DNA from: Enorma sp964624825
GTDB taxonomy: Bacteria; Actinomycetota; Coriobacteriia; Coriobacteriales; Coriobacteriaceae
NCBI GenBank assembly: GCA_964624825.1
Contig: CAZUYD010000008.1
Span: 6,848-70,847 of the forward strand
DNA length: 64,000 nt
Direction of reading: 5' to 3'
The translations under genes were made by a program, and so were the position numbers. Positions 53,207-61,990 of this stretch are shown piece by piece. The first letter of the stretch is position 1, and the number at the start of each line of letters is the position of its first letter. Below the pieces are notes generated by a model, which saw only the letters and a program-made list of their open reading frames with translations, had not been told where the DNA came from and made no database searches.

Positions 53207-54259
53207 CTAGTTCTGCAGCGCGTCAATCTTCTCGAGCGCGGCGTGCAACTCGGCCTTGGCGCCGTATTCAACGCCCTCGTCGTTGAGCGGCGTGCGGCGG
53301 CCGAGGGTGGCCAGGATCGCGCGGATGGAGTGCTTGCGATTCTCGGCTTCGACCCAGCAGAGCGAGCGCTCGGGATCGTCCATGACCTCGTCCACAACCT
53401 CCTCGCCGCGCATGGCGGGCAGGCAGTGCATGAACTTGGAGTTGGGGCCAGCGAAATTCATCATGTCCATGGTGACCTGGTACTTGGGATAGAACACATC
53501 CATGTAGCTCTCGCCCGAAACCTCCTCGTCGTAGAGGCCGTACCACACGTCGGTGTAGATGAAGTCGGCACCCTTGATGCACTCGATGTCGTCGGAGATG
53601 ATGATGCTGCCGCCGGAAACCTTGCAGTTCTCCTCGGCGATGGCCACGAGGTCAGCCTTGTTCTCGACCTGTAAGCCGCCGTCTGACACCTGGTGTCCCT
53701 TCGGACCAAAGTGAACGAACTTCATGCCGACCTTGGAGCAGATGAACATGAGCGAAACGCAGACCTGGGTGGCGTCGCCGATGAACGCGAGGGTGCAGTC
53801 CTCGATTTTCTTGCCCTCGGGCAGGTTCTCGAGCATGGTCATGAGGTCGCCCATCTCCTGCGTGGGATGGTTGTACTCGGACATGCCGTTGATGACGGGC
53901 ACCGCGGAACCGGCAGCAAGCCCCACCACGTCCTTATGGCGGTCAACGCGCGCCATCATGATGTCGAGCAGGCTTCCCATAACGCGGGCGCTATCGCCAA
54001 GAGACTCGTGGCCGCCGAGCTGGATGGAGCCTGGGCCGAAGAACTGCGCATGACCGCCGAGGTCGGTCATGGCCGTTTCGAAGGAAATGCGGGTGCGCGT
54101 AGAAACCTGCTGGAAAATCATACCGAGACTTTGATTGCGGAGCAGGTGCGGGTAGTACCCGTCCTCCTTGATGGCCTTCTTCATGGCGATGGCCAGATCC
54201 TCGATAGCAAGAATCTCTTCCTTGGTGAAATCGTTCGTGTCGATCCAATCCTTAACCAC
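53207..54259 (-). CDS. ptcA: Putrescine carbamoyltransferase
   Basis: Splits N-carbamoylputrescine with phosphate to putrescine and carbamoyl phosphate, feeding carbamate kinase. It has 350 residues. Carbamoyl-phosphate site STRTR (VSTRTRISFETAM), HNPTQ-like site (YNHPTQEMGDL) and HCLPA (FMHCLPAMRGEE) identify the transcarbamylase family. The YTDVWYGLYDEE stretch and the agmatine operon context favour putrescine rather than ornithine as substrate. GTG at 54259 is chosen because AGGAGG lies 7 bases upstream. First gene of the operon. Confidence 0.93.
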   Translation of the reverse strand: MVKDWIDTNDFTKEEILAIEDLAIAMKKAIKEDGYYPHLLRNQSLGMIFQQVSTRTRISFETAMTDLGGHAQFFGPGSIQLGGHESLGDSARVMGSLLDIMMARVDRHKDVVGLAAGSAVPVINGMSEYNHPTQEMGDLMTMLENLPEGKKIEDCTLAFIGDATQVCVSLMFICSKVGMKFVHFGPKGHQVSDGGLQVENKADLVAIAEENCKVSGGSIIISDDIECIKGADFIYTDVWYGLYDEEVSGESYMDVFYPKYQVTMDMMNFAGPNSKFMHCLPAMRGEEVVDEVMDDPERSLCWVEAENRKHSIRAILATLGRRTPLNDEGVEYGAKAELHAALEKIDALQN

Positions 54260-54435
54260 GTTCGTTCCTCCTTGCATCTGTTCCGCGCGCAGAGCGCCTA
54301 CTGGTTTTAGCGATGGCTCACGAACTGTACGCGCCCCTCCTTCGCGTGCTATAACTTCTGCACGCGGCAGAGCGCGTCGAGCTGCTCGCCTCCGCCCGTT
54401 GACCTCATCGTTAAACCGAGAGGCAATACATACCA

Positions 54436-54483
54436 GTTTATTTCGGCTTATTTACCGTTTAGGGAATTACACCTCAAATAAAC
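54436..54483. promoter_or_regulatory. Candidate operator for the agmatine regulator
   Basis: GTTTATTT (54436-54443) and AAATAAAC (54476-54483) are perfect inverted half-sites 32 bases apart in the divergent region 54260-54714, which is otherwise AT-poor. On the minus strand TATAGC (54348-54353) is a possible -10 of the agmatine operon with no good -35, as expected for an activator-dependent promoter. The binding protein is inferred to be the adjacent LuxR-type regulator. The rest of this gap holds no gene. Confidence 0.5.
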
Positions 54484-54714
54484 CCGTGCTATACGCGCTG
54501 GTAGATGGGTATATTTAGATTTATAGCGCCCGCAATGCCAACCGTTCGCGGAAAAAATACCGCGCGCGCAATGAATACAATAAAGGCATTCGAACAGGCG
54601 CGCGATATTCCGCGCAGGGCCCTGGCATTGCACGCGGCACGTAGCCGCGTCATCACGCTGGAGTTTCTTCATGCACGAAATACACCCCGGCAAAACCAAA
54701 AGAAGGTGCGCGCC

Positions 54715-55680
54715 ATGAGCTCGGTATTCTTTTTCTACACGCTCGCGATCCTCGTCGTCTGCCTCACCACCGCTGCCTTTTCAGCCTCGGCGTGGGCATC
54801 GACACGCCGCCGGATATTCGTCTGGTTCTTTGGGGCCTTCGTATGCTATGCGATCGAAACCGTCGAGATCTTCTTCTATGAGCACCTGCGGCAGAACCAG
54901 ACATTTCCCATCAGCGAATACTACCAGATCAACTATCCTGTTATCCGCACGCTCGTCGCCGCGGCGCTTCTGCTGTTCCTTTGGTTCGCAGTGCTCGATA
55001 TTCTCGACAAGCACTCCAAGCGGCTCGCCCTCGCGCCTGGTGCCCTATTCGTCGTTTCGAACGCGTTTATATTGGCCGCGCTGCCCGAAGGGCCGTGGCG
55101 CCAGTGGGCGTACTACACGACGCGCCAGCTCTTCTTGGCCTATATCGGCGGATACTGCATCTACAGCTACCGCACGTCATCGGACAAGCAATACCGAACG
55201 CGCCTTTACAGGCTTCATATCCCGCTGCTCATCTGCGCCATGCTCGTGCTTTGCGTTTTCATCGAGGACATCTACATCATCTTGGTGCAGTCGCCGACCG
55301 AACAGCCGTCTTGGCTGCTGCTCTATCTCTCCGAACGAAACATCTCCGAAAACATCTTCATGTGCTTTATCTCTGTCATGGTCATTCGAGAGGCGTACCG
55401 CACGCTATCGATCCGCATCAAAGAAGTCCCGGCAAGCGATGAGGTCGCCGATCTTGAGCGGCACATCGCGGAGGCGCTGCCTGCCTATCGCGAGGAGTTC
55501 AAGCTCTCGAAGCGCGAAACCGAGGTGCTTGAGCTGGTGCTGCAGGGAAAGACGACCCAAGAGATCGCCGGCGAACTCTATCTTGCCGTCGGTACCGTCA
55601 AAACCCATGTCCACAACATCTTGACCAAAACCGGCAACCGCAACCGCAAAGAGCTGACCTTGCATTTTTGGAGACACTGA
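54715..55680 (+). CDS. Membrane-bound LuxR family regulator (AguR-like)
   Basis: A 321-residue one-component regulator. Residues 1-245 form about seven TM segments, starting VFFFYTLAILVVCLTTAAFS; the last 65 residues are a LuxR/FixJ helix-turn-helix (LSKRETEVLELVLQGKTTQE, then LYLAVGTVKTHVHNILTKTG). This architecture matches AguR, the agmatine-responsive transmembrane activator of Lactococcus putrescine operons, and the gene is divergent from the agmatine genes. ATG at 54715 follows AAGG at 8 bases; an upstream open stretch is not preferred. Ligand agmatine is an inference. Confidence 0.88.
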   Translation: MSSVFFFYTLAILVVCLTTAAFSASAWASTRRRIFVWFFGAFVCYAIETVEIFFYEHLRQNQTFPISEYYQINYPVIRTLVAAALLLFLWFAVLDILDKHSKRLALAPGALFVVSNAFILAALPEGPWRQWAYYTTRQLFLAYIGGYCIYSYRTSSDKQYRTRLYRLHIPLLICAMLVLCVFIEDIYIILVQSPTEQPSWLLLYLSERNISENIFMCFISVMVIREAYRTLSIRIKEVPASDEVADLERHIAEALPAYREEFKLSKRETEVLELVLQGKTTQEIAGELYLAVGTVKTHVHNILTKTGNRNRKELTLHFWRH

Positions 55681-55702
55681 CTGTTGGGCGGCACACCGAC
55701 TG

Positions 55703-56731
55703 CTATAGCACGATCTGCTGCATCTCGTCGCCCAAGATTTCGGCGAGCTCCCCCAAATGCCCCGTTGTCTTCCCCGTAGCCTTGTTAAACTGCAGCATCT
55801 GGTAGCTCGGGTAGGCGTTGCCCTCCATGAGCACGGGGCCGTCTGCGGAGAAGGCGACGTCCCACCCCACGTAGCGCACCTGTGGAACCTCCATGGCGGC
55901 GCGCCGGCACATCGCGTACGCCTCGCGCACGCCGGGGATGCGCACCTCGGAGAAGGGCTTGCCGGTCACGGGGTGCGCCTCATACACGGTGCCCAGGTCG
56001 TCGACGGCTCGCGACGCAAGCGTGCCGTCCTCGTTCAAGCTGAAGTACAGATCGCTGGTGCAGCCGATGACGTCGCCTTCGTCCCGGTTAACACGCAACG
56101 CGTTTCCCATCACATGCGCCACGCCGTCTTTTACAAGCGTGACCACGCGAAACGACCCGACCGAGCTGGGATTGATCCCGTTCAGCTCCGCAGACTGCCG
56201 AATCGCCTCTTCAACAAGGTATTGCTTCTTTTCGCGCAGCTCATCGTACAGGCGTCGCCCGCCATCCGCCTTCGCGTCGGTCAGGTCGACGCGCGACACG
56301 CCATGTCCGCCGAAACCCTCTTCCATCTTGGCGAACACGCAATCCTTGTCCTCGATGAACCGGGTGAACTCATCGGGCGTCGCCACGCGCAGATTGATGA
56401 ACTCGCGACCCAGGTATGCATGGAGCACGTCGCAGAACACGATCTTGTTTCGCATGACGTTGGCATATCCCTCGTCGTTGAGGTATTCGAGCAGCTTGTA
56501 ATAGGAGCGCGTGGTGACAAAGGTGTCCTTGCGCTCCTTGCTGGCGCCCCAGTAGTCGCCGCGGAAGTAATCGGTGAAGCCCGCGCCGCGCGTGATGATG
56601 TTGCGATACATATCCGCCTTGATGCGCAGCTCGCTTACGCCGTGTTCTCGTGCCATCGTTGAAACCATGACCCGATATGCTTCGTCATCGCGATGCCCAA
56701 CCTTACTCATCATCCACTGAAATGCGGACAT
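55703..56731 (-). CDS. ATP-grasp protein, sugar-transfer-associated type
   Basis: A 343-residue ATP-grasp ligase-like protein resembling the family found in exopolysaccharide gene sets (PF14397). ATP-grasp cues are VFAKMEEGFGGHGVSRVDL, the LVEEAIRQSAELNGINPSSV site, FRVVTLVKDGVAHVMG, and the C-terminal DVAFSADGPVLMEGNAYPS with the metal-binding Glu and Asn. No signal peptide is seen. ATG at 56731 follows AGGAT. The CofE-like gene is 104 bases upstream on the same strand. It should form an amide or ester bond using ATP; the substrate is unknown, and no F420 synthesis genes are in view. Confidence 0.8.
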   Translation of the reverse strand: MSAFQWMMSKVGHRDDEAYRVMVSTMAREHGVSELRIKADMYRNIITRGAGFTDYFRGDYWGASKERKDTFVTTRSYYKLLEYLNDEGYANVMRNKIVFCDVLHAYLGREFINLRVATPDEFTRFIEDKDCVFAKMEEGFGGHGVSRVDLTDAKADGGRRLYDELREKKQYLVEEAIRQSAELNGINPSSVGSFRVVTLVKDGVAHVMGNALRVNRDEGDVIGCTSDLYFSLNEDGTLASRAVDDLGTVYEAHPVTGKPFSEVRIPGVREAYAMCRRAAMEVPQVRYVGWDVAFSADGPVLMEGNAYPSYQMLQFNKATGKTTGHLGELAEILGDEMQQIVL

Positions 56732-56835
56732 AGCCCCATCCTGTTCTCTTGACAGCAAACCCCCACGTCTGTGCAACGCATGGTCGCTTCGCGCAGCATG
56801 GCGCATGAAACCCCCGAATCGCGCCAAGTAGTGTG

Positions 56836-57570
56836 CTATGCGGCCCTGCGAATGATGCCAAACGGCGTGCGCTGGCTTTCCTGCCCAAGCGGATTATCCT
56901 TCAAGATGCGCAGCGTATGCTCGTAATCGAGAGACTTGTCCGACGTTCCGAGAATCTCTCCGCCCAGGTCGTTCTGGTCGACGATAATCGCCGTGCACCC
57001 GAGCACTTTGGCCACCGTCGCGGCGGTCGCGCTCGGCTCTTCAGGAGCGAGCGAAACATATTGGTTGTATGGGGGCAACGTGTAGCTGCACGGCCCGTCG
57101 ATGCTTGCCGCGCGACGGCCGGCAACCTGGTAGAACCAGCCCTTTCTGCCCAGCAGCTTGCCCACGACAGACACCGCGGCAGCGAGCAAGATGCGCGACG
57201 TGCCCACCTCGCGCAACGCCATCTCCATGGTCTCCGGCATGCCCAGACCGATACCCGCCGGCGTCTTGGTCACATGCTTGCTCAGAAACACGGCAAGCGG
57301 GCGCGGATGAATGTCGCTCAGCTTGACCGCGCGCCCCTGGGTGCATCCCACGGCCTTTTCCGACATGAACACGATGTCATCCGGCTGGACATATGGTTTG
57401 ATGTAGTGACGCACCACATCGAGCAGGTCATCTTCGATGGTCAGGGTATGCGTGCGAATGGCCAAGCGCTGATAGCGCACGCCATCGACCTCGCAAAACT
57501 CATCCTTCTCATTGTTTACGAACGGGCTTGTTACCGCGTTGCCCGCAGATGCTGCCTCGACCCCCACCAC
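56836..57570 (-). CDS. CofE-like (F420-0:L-glutamate ligase family) protein
   Basis: A protein of about 245 residues in the F420_ligase family (COG1478 type). Visible landmarks are VQPDDIVFMSEKAVGCTQGRAV, GRKGWFYQVAGRRAASIDGP, LPPYNQYVSLAPEEP and AIIVDQNDLGGEILGTSD. Members occur in many bacteria with no F420, so the substrate may be another acid or amine. The start is uncertain: GGGAGG stands 9 bases before the GTG at 57570, while an ATG at 57579 overlaps that site. It pairs with the ATP-grasp gene downstream. Function is inferred at family level only. Confidence 0.75.
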   Translation of the reverse strand: MVGVEAASAGNAVTSPFVNNEKDEFCEVDGVRYQRLAIRTHTLTIEDDLLDVVRHYIKPYVQPDDIVFMSEKAVGCTQGRAVKLSDIHPRPLAVFLSKHVTKTPAGIGLGMPETMEMALREVGTSRILLAAAVSVVGKLLGRKGWFYQVAGRRAASIDGPCSYTLPPYNQYVSLAPEEPSATAATVAKVLGCTAIIVDQNDLGGEILGTSDKSLDYEHTLRILKDNPLGQESQRTPFGIIRRAA

Positions 57571-57660
57571 GGCGTTCATCCTCCCTATACGCAATGCGCA
57601 TCAATGCGCATCACAGCATACACTACGAGCGCGCCCCACGCTACCTACGCGCCCCGGTCG

Positions 57661-57697
57661 AGACGGTAATCTGACGCCTGGTGCCAGATTACCGTCT
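57661..57697. repeat. 37-bp palindrome downstream of purD
   Basis: AGACGGTAATCTG (57661-57673) pairs perfectly with CAGATTACCGTCT (57685-57697) across an imperfectly paired centre (ACGCCTGGTGC). The GGTAATC...GATTACC arms match those at 44306-44344. It sits 18 bases after the purD stop on the minus strand; with no T-run it is not a standard terminator. Confidence 0.85.
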
Positions 57698-57715
57698 TGC
57701 CGCTCACAACAATAG

Positions 57716-59020
57716 CTAGCTCCAGGCGGTGCGCCCGCGAAGCGCCTTGAGGCCGATGTCGCGGCGCAGCGTCTTGCCCTCGAAGTCGATCTTCTCGCAC
57801 GCCTCATACGCAAGATCGCGTGCCGCCTCAAAGGTCTCGCCCAGCGCCGTCACCGCAAGCACGCGCCCCCCGCTCGTGACCAGGGCGCCATCCTCGCGAA
57901 TCGCGGTCCCTGCATGGTACACAGACACCTGCTCTATAGCCTCGGCATCCTCGACGCCGGTGATGACCTTGCCCTTCTCGTACGACCCCGGATAGCCCGC
58001 GCTAGTCAGTACCACGGCAACCGCCCACACATCGCGCCAGGTGAGCTGGATCTCATCGAGCCGCTGCTCGGCACAGGCTAACATGACCTCAACCAGATCG
58101 TTTTCGAGGCGCGGCAGCACCACCTGCGTTTCGGGGTCACCGAAGCGCGCGTTGAACTCAAGCACCTTCGGGCCGTCTTCGGTGAGCATGAAGCCGCCAT
58201 AGAGGCATCCCCGGTAGTCGATGCCCTCGGCAGCGAGCTCGGCCACCGCATCGACCATGATCTGCTCCATAGCGGCAAGCTCGTCATCGGTCACGATGGG
58301 AACCGGGCTGTAAACGCCCATGCCGCCGGTGTTGGGACCGAGGTCCCCCTCAAGCGCGCGCTTGTGATCTTGCGACGTCGCCATCGGGCGAACCGTCTTG
58401 CCGTCGGTAAAAGCGAGCAGCGAGCATTCAGGGCCGGTCAGCATCTCCTCGATAACCACCGTGGAGCCCGACGCGCCGAATGCGCCCGCAAAGCATTCGC
58501 GCACCGCGCACTCCGCCTCGGCAAGCTCGGTCGCTACCACCACGCCCTTGCCTGCGGCAAGGCCGTCGGCCTTCACCACCAGCGGCGCGCCCTGCTCGCG
58601 CACGTACGCCAACGCCGACGATTCATCGGTGAATGAACCATATGCGGCCGTGGGAATACCCGCGCGCGCCATGAGCTCCTTGGAAAAGCGCTTGGAGCCC
58701 TCTACCTGGGCACCCGCCGCACCCGGGCCAAAGCAGGGGATGCCCGCGGCGCGCACCGCGTCGGCCACGCCTGCCACGAGCGGCACCTCGGGACCGATTA
58801 CCACAAGGCCCACGCCCGCGCCCTGGGCAAAATCGGCGACGGCGGCAGGATCATCCTCGGCGAGCGCCACGTTCTCGCCCACCTGCGCGGTCCCCCCATT
58901 GCCCGGAGCGATATACAGCGTGCCGCAGCGCGGCGACTCGGCGAGTTTCGCTGCGAGCGCGTGCTCGCGTCCGCCGCTCCCCAATAGCAGGATGTCGATG
59001 GTCTTGGTCGTCTCGGTCAT
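57716..59020 (-). CDS. purD: Phosphoribosylamine-glycine ligase
   Basis: The second step of de novo purine synthesis: joins glycine to phosphoribosylamine with ATP. It has 434 residues. Motifs are ILLLGSGGREHALAAKL at the N-terminus, VVKADGLAAGKGVVV (ATP-grasp lid), DHKRALEGDLGPNTGGMG and FNARFGDPETQVVLPRL. ATG at 59020 follows GGAG at 6 bases. It is downstream of degV and purA on the same strand, so a purine-linked transcription unit is likely. Confidence 0.97.
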   Translation of the reverse strand: MTETTKTIDILLLGSGGREHALAAKLAESPRCGTLYIAPGNGGTAQVGENVALAEDDPAAVADFAQGAGVGLVVIGPEVPLVAGVADAVRAAGIPCFGPGAAGAQVEGSKRFSKELMARAGIPTAAYGSFTDESSALAYVREQGAPLVVKADGLAAGKGVVVATELAEAECAVRECFAGAFGASGSTVVIEEMLTGPECSLLAFTDGKTVRPMATSQDHKRALEGDLGPNTGGMGVYSPVPIVTDDELAAMEQIMVDAVAELAAEGIDYRGCLYGGFMLTEDGPKVLEFNARFGDPETQVVLPRLENDLVEVMLACAEQRLDEIQLTWRDVWAVAVVLTSAGYPGSYEKGKVITGVEDAEAIEQVSVYHAGTAIREDGALVTSGGRVLAVTALGETFEAARDLAYEACEKIDFEGKTLRRDIGLKALRGRTAWS

Positions 59021-59163
59021 GACGCTCTCCAATCTGAGGCTCCCAAAGGGATCCGCCGGCCGAACATATACGTACCGTGCAGGCGAGGCGATGCTCGCCT
59101 ACCGCAAACCAAACAGCGGCTGCGCTTACGCGAAGCAGCTACCCTATGCAGGCGTAACCGCAG

Positions 59164-60081
59164 CTAGAAGTGAGGGGTCAGGTATCCCGCGATATCATCG
59201 AGCTCGGGGTTGTGGTACTCCTCTGGATACGTGAGCAGCCCAACCGCCTTGAGTCCCACGTGCGTAGCGATAGTGGGGCCGATCGTTCCCACCGTCAGGC
59301 AGCGCAGGGGCGCAGCAGTGTCCTCGAGCACCTGCTCCATGTATTCGAGTGCCTTATACGCCTTGGTGTGCAGCTTGTAGTATACGAGCGGTCCCATCTC
59401 GCGCGACTGCTCCACCATGAGATTCACGATATAGCTCACCGCGTTCTTCATTCCCTTTGCCTTGTGCAGCACCTCGATCGCGCCGGTCTCGGTCAGCGAA
59501 ACCACGATCTTCAGGTTCAGAAGCGAGGTCGCCATGCCCTGGAACTTGCTTGCGCGGCCGCCCTTCACCAAGTTGGTGAGCGAATCGGGCACGAAGAAGA
59601 TCCGATGCGTACGGCGCACGTCGTCGATGCGCTGCATCGCTTCGTCAATGGTTCCGCCGGCGCGCGCGATACATGCCGCCTCGAGCGCCATGGCGCCCAT
59701 TCCCACCGTCGCGCTGCACGAATCGACTACCTCGATGCGCACGCCGCGCTGCTTGGCCACATACGCCGCCGCACCGCGCGCGCACTCGCAGGTGCCCGAA
59801 AGCACAGCCGAAAGGTGCACCGAGAGAATCTCCGTATACCCCTCGTCGACGAGTCGGTTATACATGTCGAGAAAATCGGCTGGCGCGGGCTGCGAGGTAA
59901 TCGGCAGCTCGGCGGACTGCTCAAGCCGATCCAAGAACTCGCCAATCTGAATATCGACGCCATCTGCATACTCGGTTGAGCCGAACGTCACATGCAAGGG
60001 CACCACATGCAGGTCGTACTTCTTCACCAGCGAGGCGGGAAGATCCGCGGCGCTGTCGATCACAATGGCAAAACTGTTCAT
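59164..60081 (-). CDS. DegV family fatty-acid-binding protein
   Basis: A 305-residue DegV protein; such proteins bind fatty acids and partner with fatty acid kinase FakA. The N-terminus AIVIDSAADLPASLVKKYDL, the loop LPITSQPAPADFLDMY, and HLSAVLSGTCECA are typical, with Ser/Thr residues for the acyl head group. No FakA gene is seen in the window. ATG at 60081 follows GAGGGGG. It lies between purA and purD (gaps of 89 and 143 bases), an unexplained but probably co-transcribed placement. Confidence 0.93.
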   Translation of the reverse strand: MNSFAIVIDSAADLPASLVKKYDLHVVPLHVTFGSTEYADGVDIQIGEFLDRLEQSAELPITSQPAPADFLDMYNRLVDEGYTEILSVHLSAVLSGTCECARGAAAYVAKQRGVRIEVVDSCSATVGMGAMALEAACIARAGGTIDEAMQRIDDVRRTHRIFFVPDSLTNLVKGGRASKFQGMATSLLNLKIVVSLTETGAIEVLHKAKGMKNAVSYIVNLMVEQSREMGPLVYYKLHTKAYKALEYMEQVLEDTAAPLRCLTVGTIGPTIATHVGLKAVGLLTYPEEYHNPELDDIAGYLTPHF

Positions 60082-60170
60082 GAGGTCCCCCTCGGCCGCG
60101 AAGCGCGGCAACTGGAAACGTGACGTCAGGAATTGGGTGCTCTCCTGGCAGCTCCTAGAAACTCCTTGCG

Positions 60171-61457
60171 CTAGCGCCACGCGCGCACGATGGTCTGCTC
60201 GCGCTCGGGGCCAACCGAGACGAAAGCGACGGGCGTGCCGGCAAGCTCTTCGATGCGCAGCACGTAATCCTGCGCGTTCTTGGGAAGCTCTTCGAAGGTG
60301 CGGCAGTTCGAGATGTCGCATTTCCAACCCGGGAGCTCCTCATAGACCGGAACCGCATGGGCGAACAGCCGTTCATGCTCGGGAACCACCTCGTAGCGCG
60401 TACCCTCGCAATCGTAGGCAACGCACACCTTGATGGTGTCGAACGCGCCAAGCACGTCGAGTTTGGTGAGCGCCAGATGGGTGAGACCGTTCACGCGCGC
60501 CGCATAGGTGGCGATGGGGCCGTCGAACCAGCCGCAACGGCGGCGGCGGCCGGTGGTCACACCGTACTCATGCCCTTCCTCGGTCAAGATGTTGCCCGCC
60601 TCGCTCTCGTAGGAAAGCTCCGTAGGCATAGGCCCTGCGCCCACGCGCGTGATATACGCTTTCATGATGCCCAGGACGCGATCGACGTTCTTCATGCCAA
60701 CGCCCGAGCCCGTCACCGCGCCGCCGGCGGTGCAGTTGGACGAGGTCACATATGGATAGGTACCATGGTCGATATCGAGTAATGTGGCCTGCGCCCCCTC
60801 GAAGAGGATGCGCTTGCCCTGCTCGATCAAGCTGTTAAGCAGCAGCGAGCTCTCGCAGATGTACGGACGCAGGCGCTCGCCCATGGGAAGGTACTCGGCG
60901 CAGATCTGATCGACCGTATACGTCGGCCTGTTGAAGATCTTTTCCAACTGCGGGTTCACCCGGTCGAGCGCGCGGCTGAGCTTATCGCGGAAGACGGCCT
61001 CGTCCAGCAAATCTTGCATGCGCAGGCCAAACCGGGCCATCTTGTCCTCATACGCCGGGCCGATGCCGCGCCTGGTCGTACCGATGCCATGGTCTCCGAG
61101 CAGCTCTTCGTAGGCGCCATCGAGATCGATGTGATAGGGCATGATGACGTGCGCGTTGCCCGAAACCTTAAGATTTGCCGTCGAGATGCCGCCTTGCTCG
61201 AACATGTCCACTTCTTCGAGCAAGACGCGCGGGTTCACGACGCACCCGTTGCCGATGACCGAGATGCACGCTGGATACATGATGCCCGAGGGAACTTGGT
61301 GCAAGCCGTAGCTTCGATCGCCCACTACGATGGTGTGTCCGGCGTTATTCCCGCCTTGATATCGCACGACGCAGTCAAAGTCCTCGGCAATTAGATCGCA
61401 GATCTTGCCTTTGCCCTCATCGCCCCACTGGGTTCCCACCAGCACTGCCGAGCCCAT
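60171..61457 (-). CDS. purA: Adenylosuccinate synthetase
   Basis: Joins IMP and aspartate using GTP, the first committed step to AMP. It has 428 residues, the standard length. Diagnostic elements are VGTQWGDEGKGKICDL at the N-terminus, QGGNNAGHT, GTTRRGIGPAYEDK, and GVTTGRRRRCGWFD. ATG at 61457 follows AAGGAG at 6 bases. The dnaB-purA order is common near the replication origin in Gram-positive bacteria. The upstream gap holds a hairpin element. Confidence 0.97.
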   Translation of the reverse strand: MGSAVLVGTQWGDEGKGKICDLIAEDFDCVVRYQGGNNAGHTIVVGDRSYGLHQVPSGIMYPACISVIGNGCVVNPRVLLEEVDMFEQGGISTANLKVSGNAHVIMPYHIDLDGAYEELLGDHGIGTTRRGIGPAYEDKMARFGLRMQDLLDEAVFRDKLSRALDRVNPQLEKIFNRPTYTVDQICAEYLPMGERLRPYICESSLLLNSLIEQGKRILFEGAQATLLDIDHGTYPYVTSSNCTAGGAVTGSGVGMKNVDRVLGIMKAYITRVGAGPMPTELSYESEAGNILTEEGHEYGVTTGRRRRCGWFDGPIATYAARVNGLTHLALTKLDVLGAFDTIKVCVAYDCEGTRYEVVPEHERLFAHAVPVYEELPGWKCDISNCRTFEELPKNAQDYVLRIEELAGTPVAFVSVGPEREQTIVRAWR

Positions 61458-61809
61458 GAATTCTCCTTGCTTAAGAGCGCCCCCGTCGGGATGTTCCGCA
61501 CAGGCGCGTACAACAAAACACTCAACATTATATCCATATCATGGGGGCGTCGGCGCGCTCTCTAAACATTCATGCAGCTGGACTATGGCGCGGCGCGCCT
61601 CATCGGAGCGAGAACGAAGCGCCGGCATGCCTCGCACGGCGCTCCGCCGGCCTGCCGGGTCTCCCGTCGGCCATGAGAAGCCGTTCCTCTCGCATTCTTC
61701 CGGACTATCCTTCGGCGGGGATTTGGGTGCCCTCGTGTCGAGAAGGCGATGCAGCTCATGAGCCTGCGATGACGCATGAAGCCGTTTCGAGATGCCGATC
61801 CGAACGCCC
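61458..61809. other. Intergenic region upstream of purA
   Basis: Contains the probable purA promoter on the minus strand. Apart from the hairpin element at its right edge (61810-61964) nothing is recognised. Confidence 0.4.
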
Positions 61810-61964
61810 TGTGCTCACTTTTTACGCAAGTGAGTGTTAGTTTCGCGCATTCTGGAGTAGGTGGACGATTGCCCCGGATAACCTTGCAGGTAGAGCGCTT
61901 GGGTCATTTCGAGATACTTCGCGGTTCTCGATGTTAACGCTCACTTGCGTAAAAAGTGAGCACA
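61810..61964. repeat. 155-nt element with 25-bp perfect terminal inverted repeats
   Basis: The ends (61810-61834 and 61940-61964) are exact 25-bp inverted repeats beginning TGTGCTCACTTTTTACGCAA. Allowing G-U pairs the stem extends six further bases to 31. A short minus-strand frame inside ends THLRKK in the arm. No transposase is present. The form suggests a MITE-like insertion or a long-hairpin RNA between dnaB and purA. Confidence 0.8.
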
Positions 61965-61990
61965 AGAGTCCCGAAAGACGGCCTGTCCGC

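Noticed and set aside
53677..53698. GTCTGACACCTGGTGTCC as another member of the palindrome family
   Set aside because: It lies inside ptcA and encodes the in-frame HQVSDG region; the likeness is explained by coding sequence.
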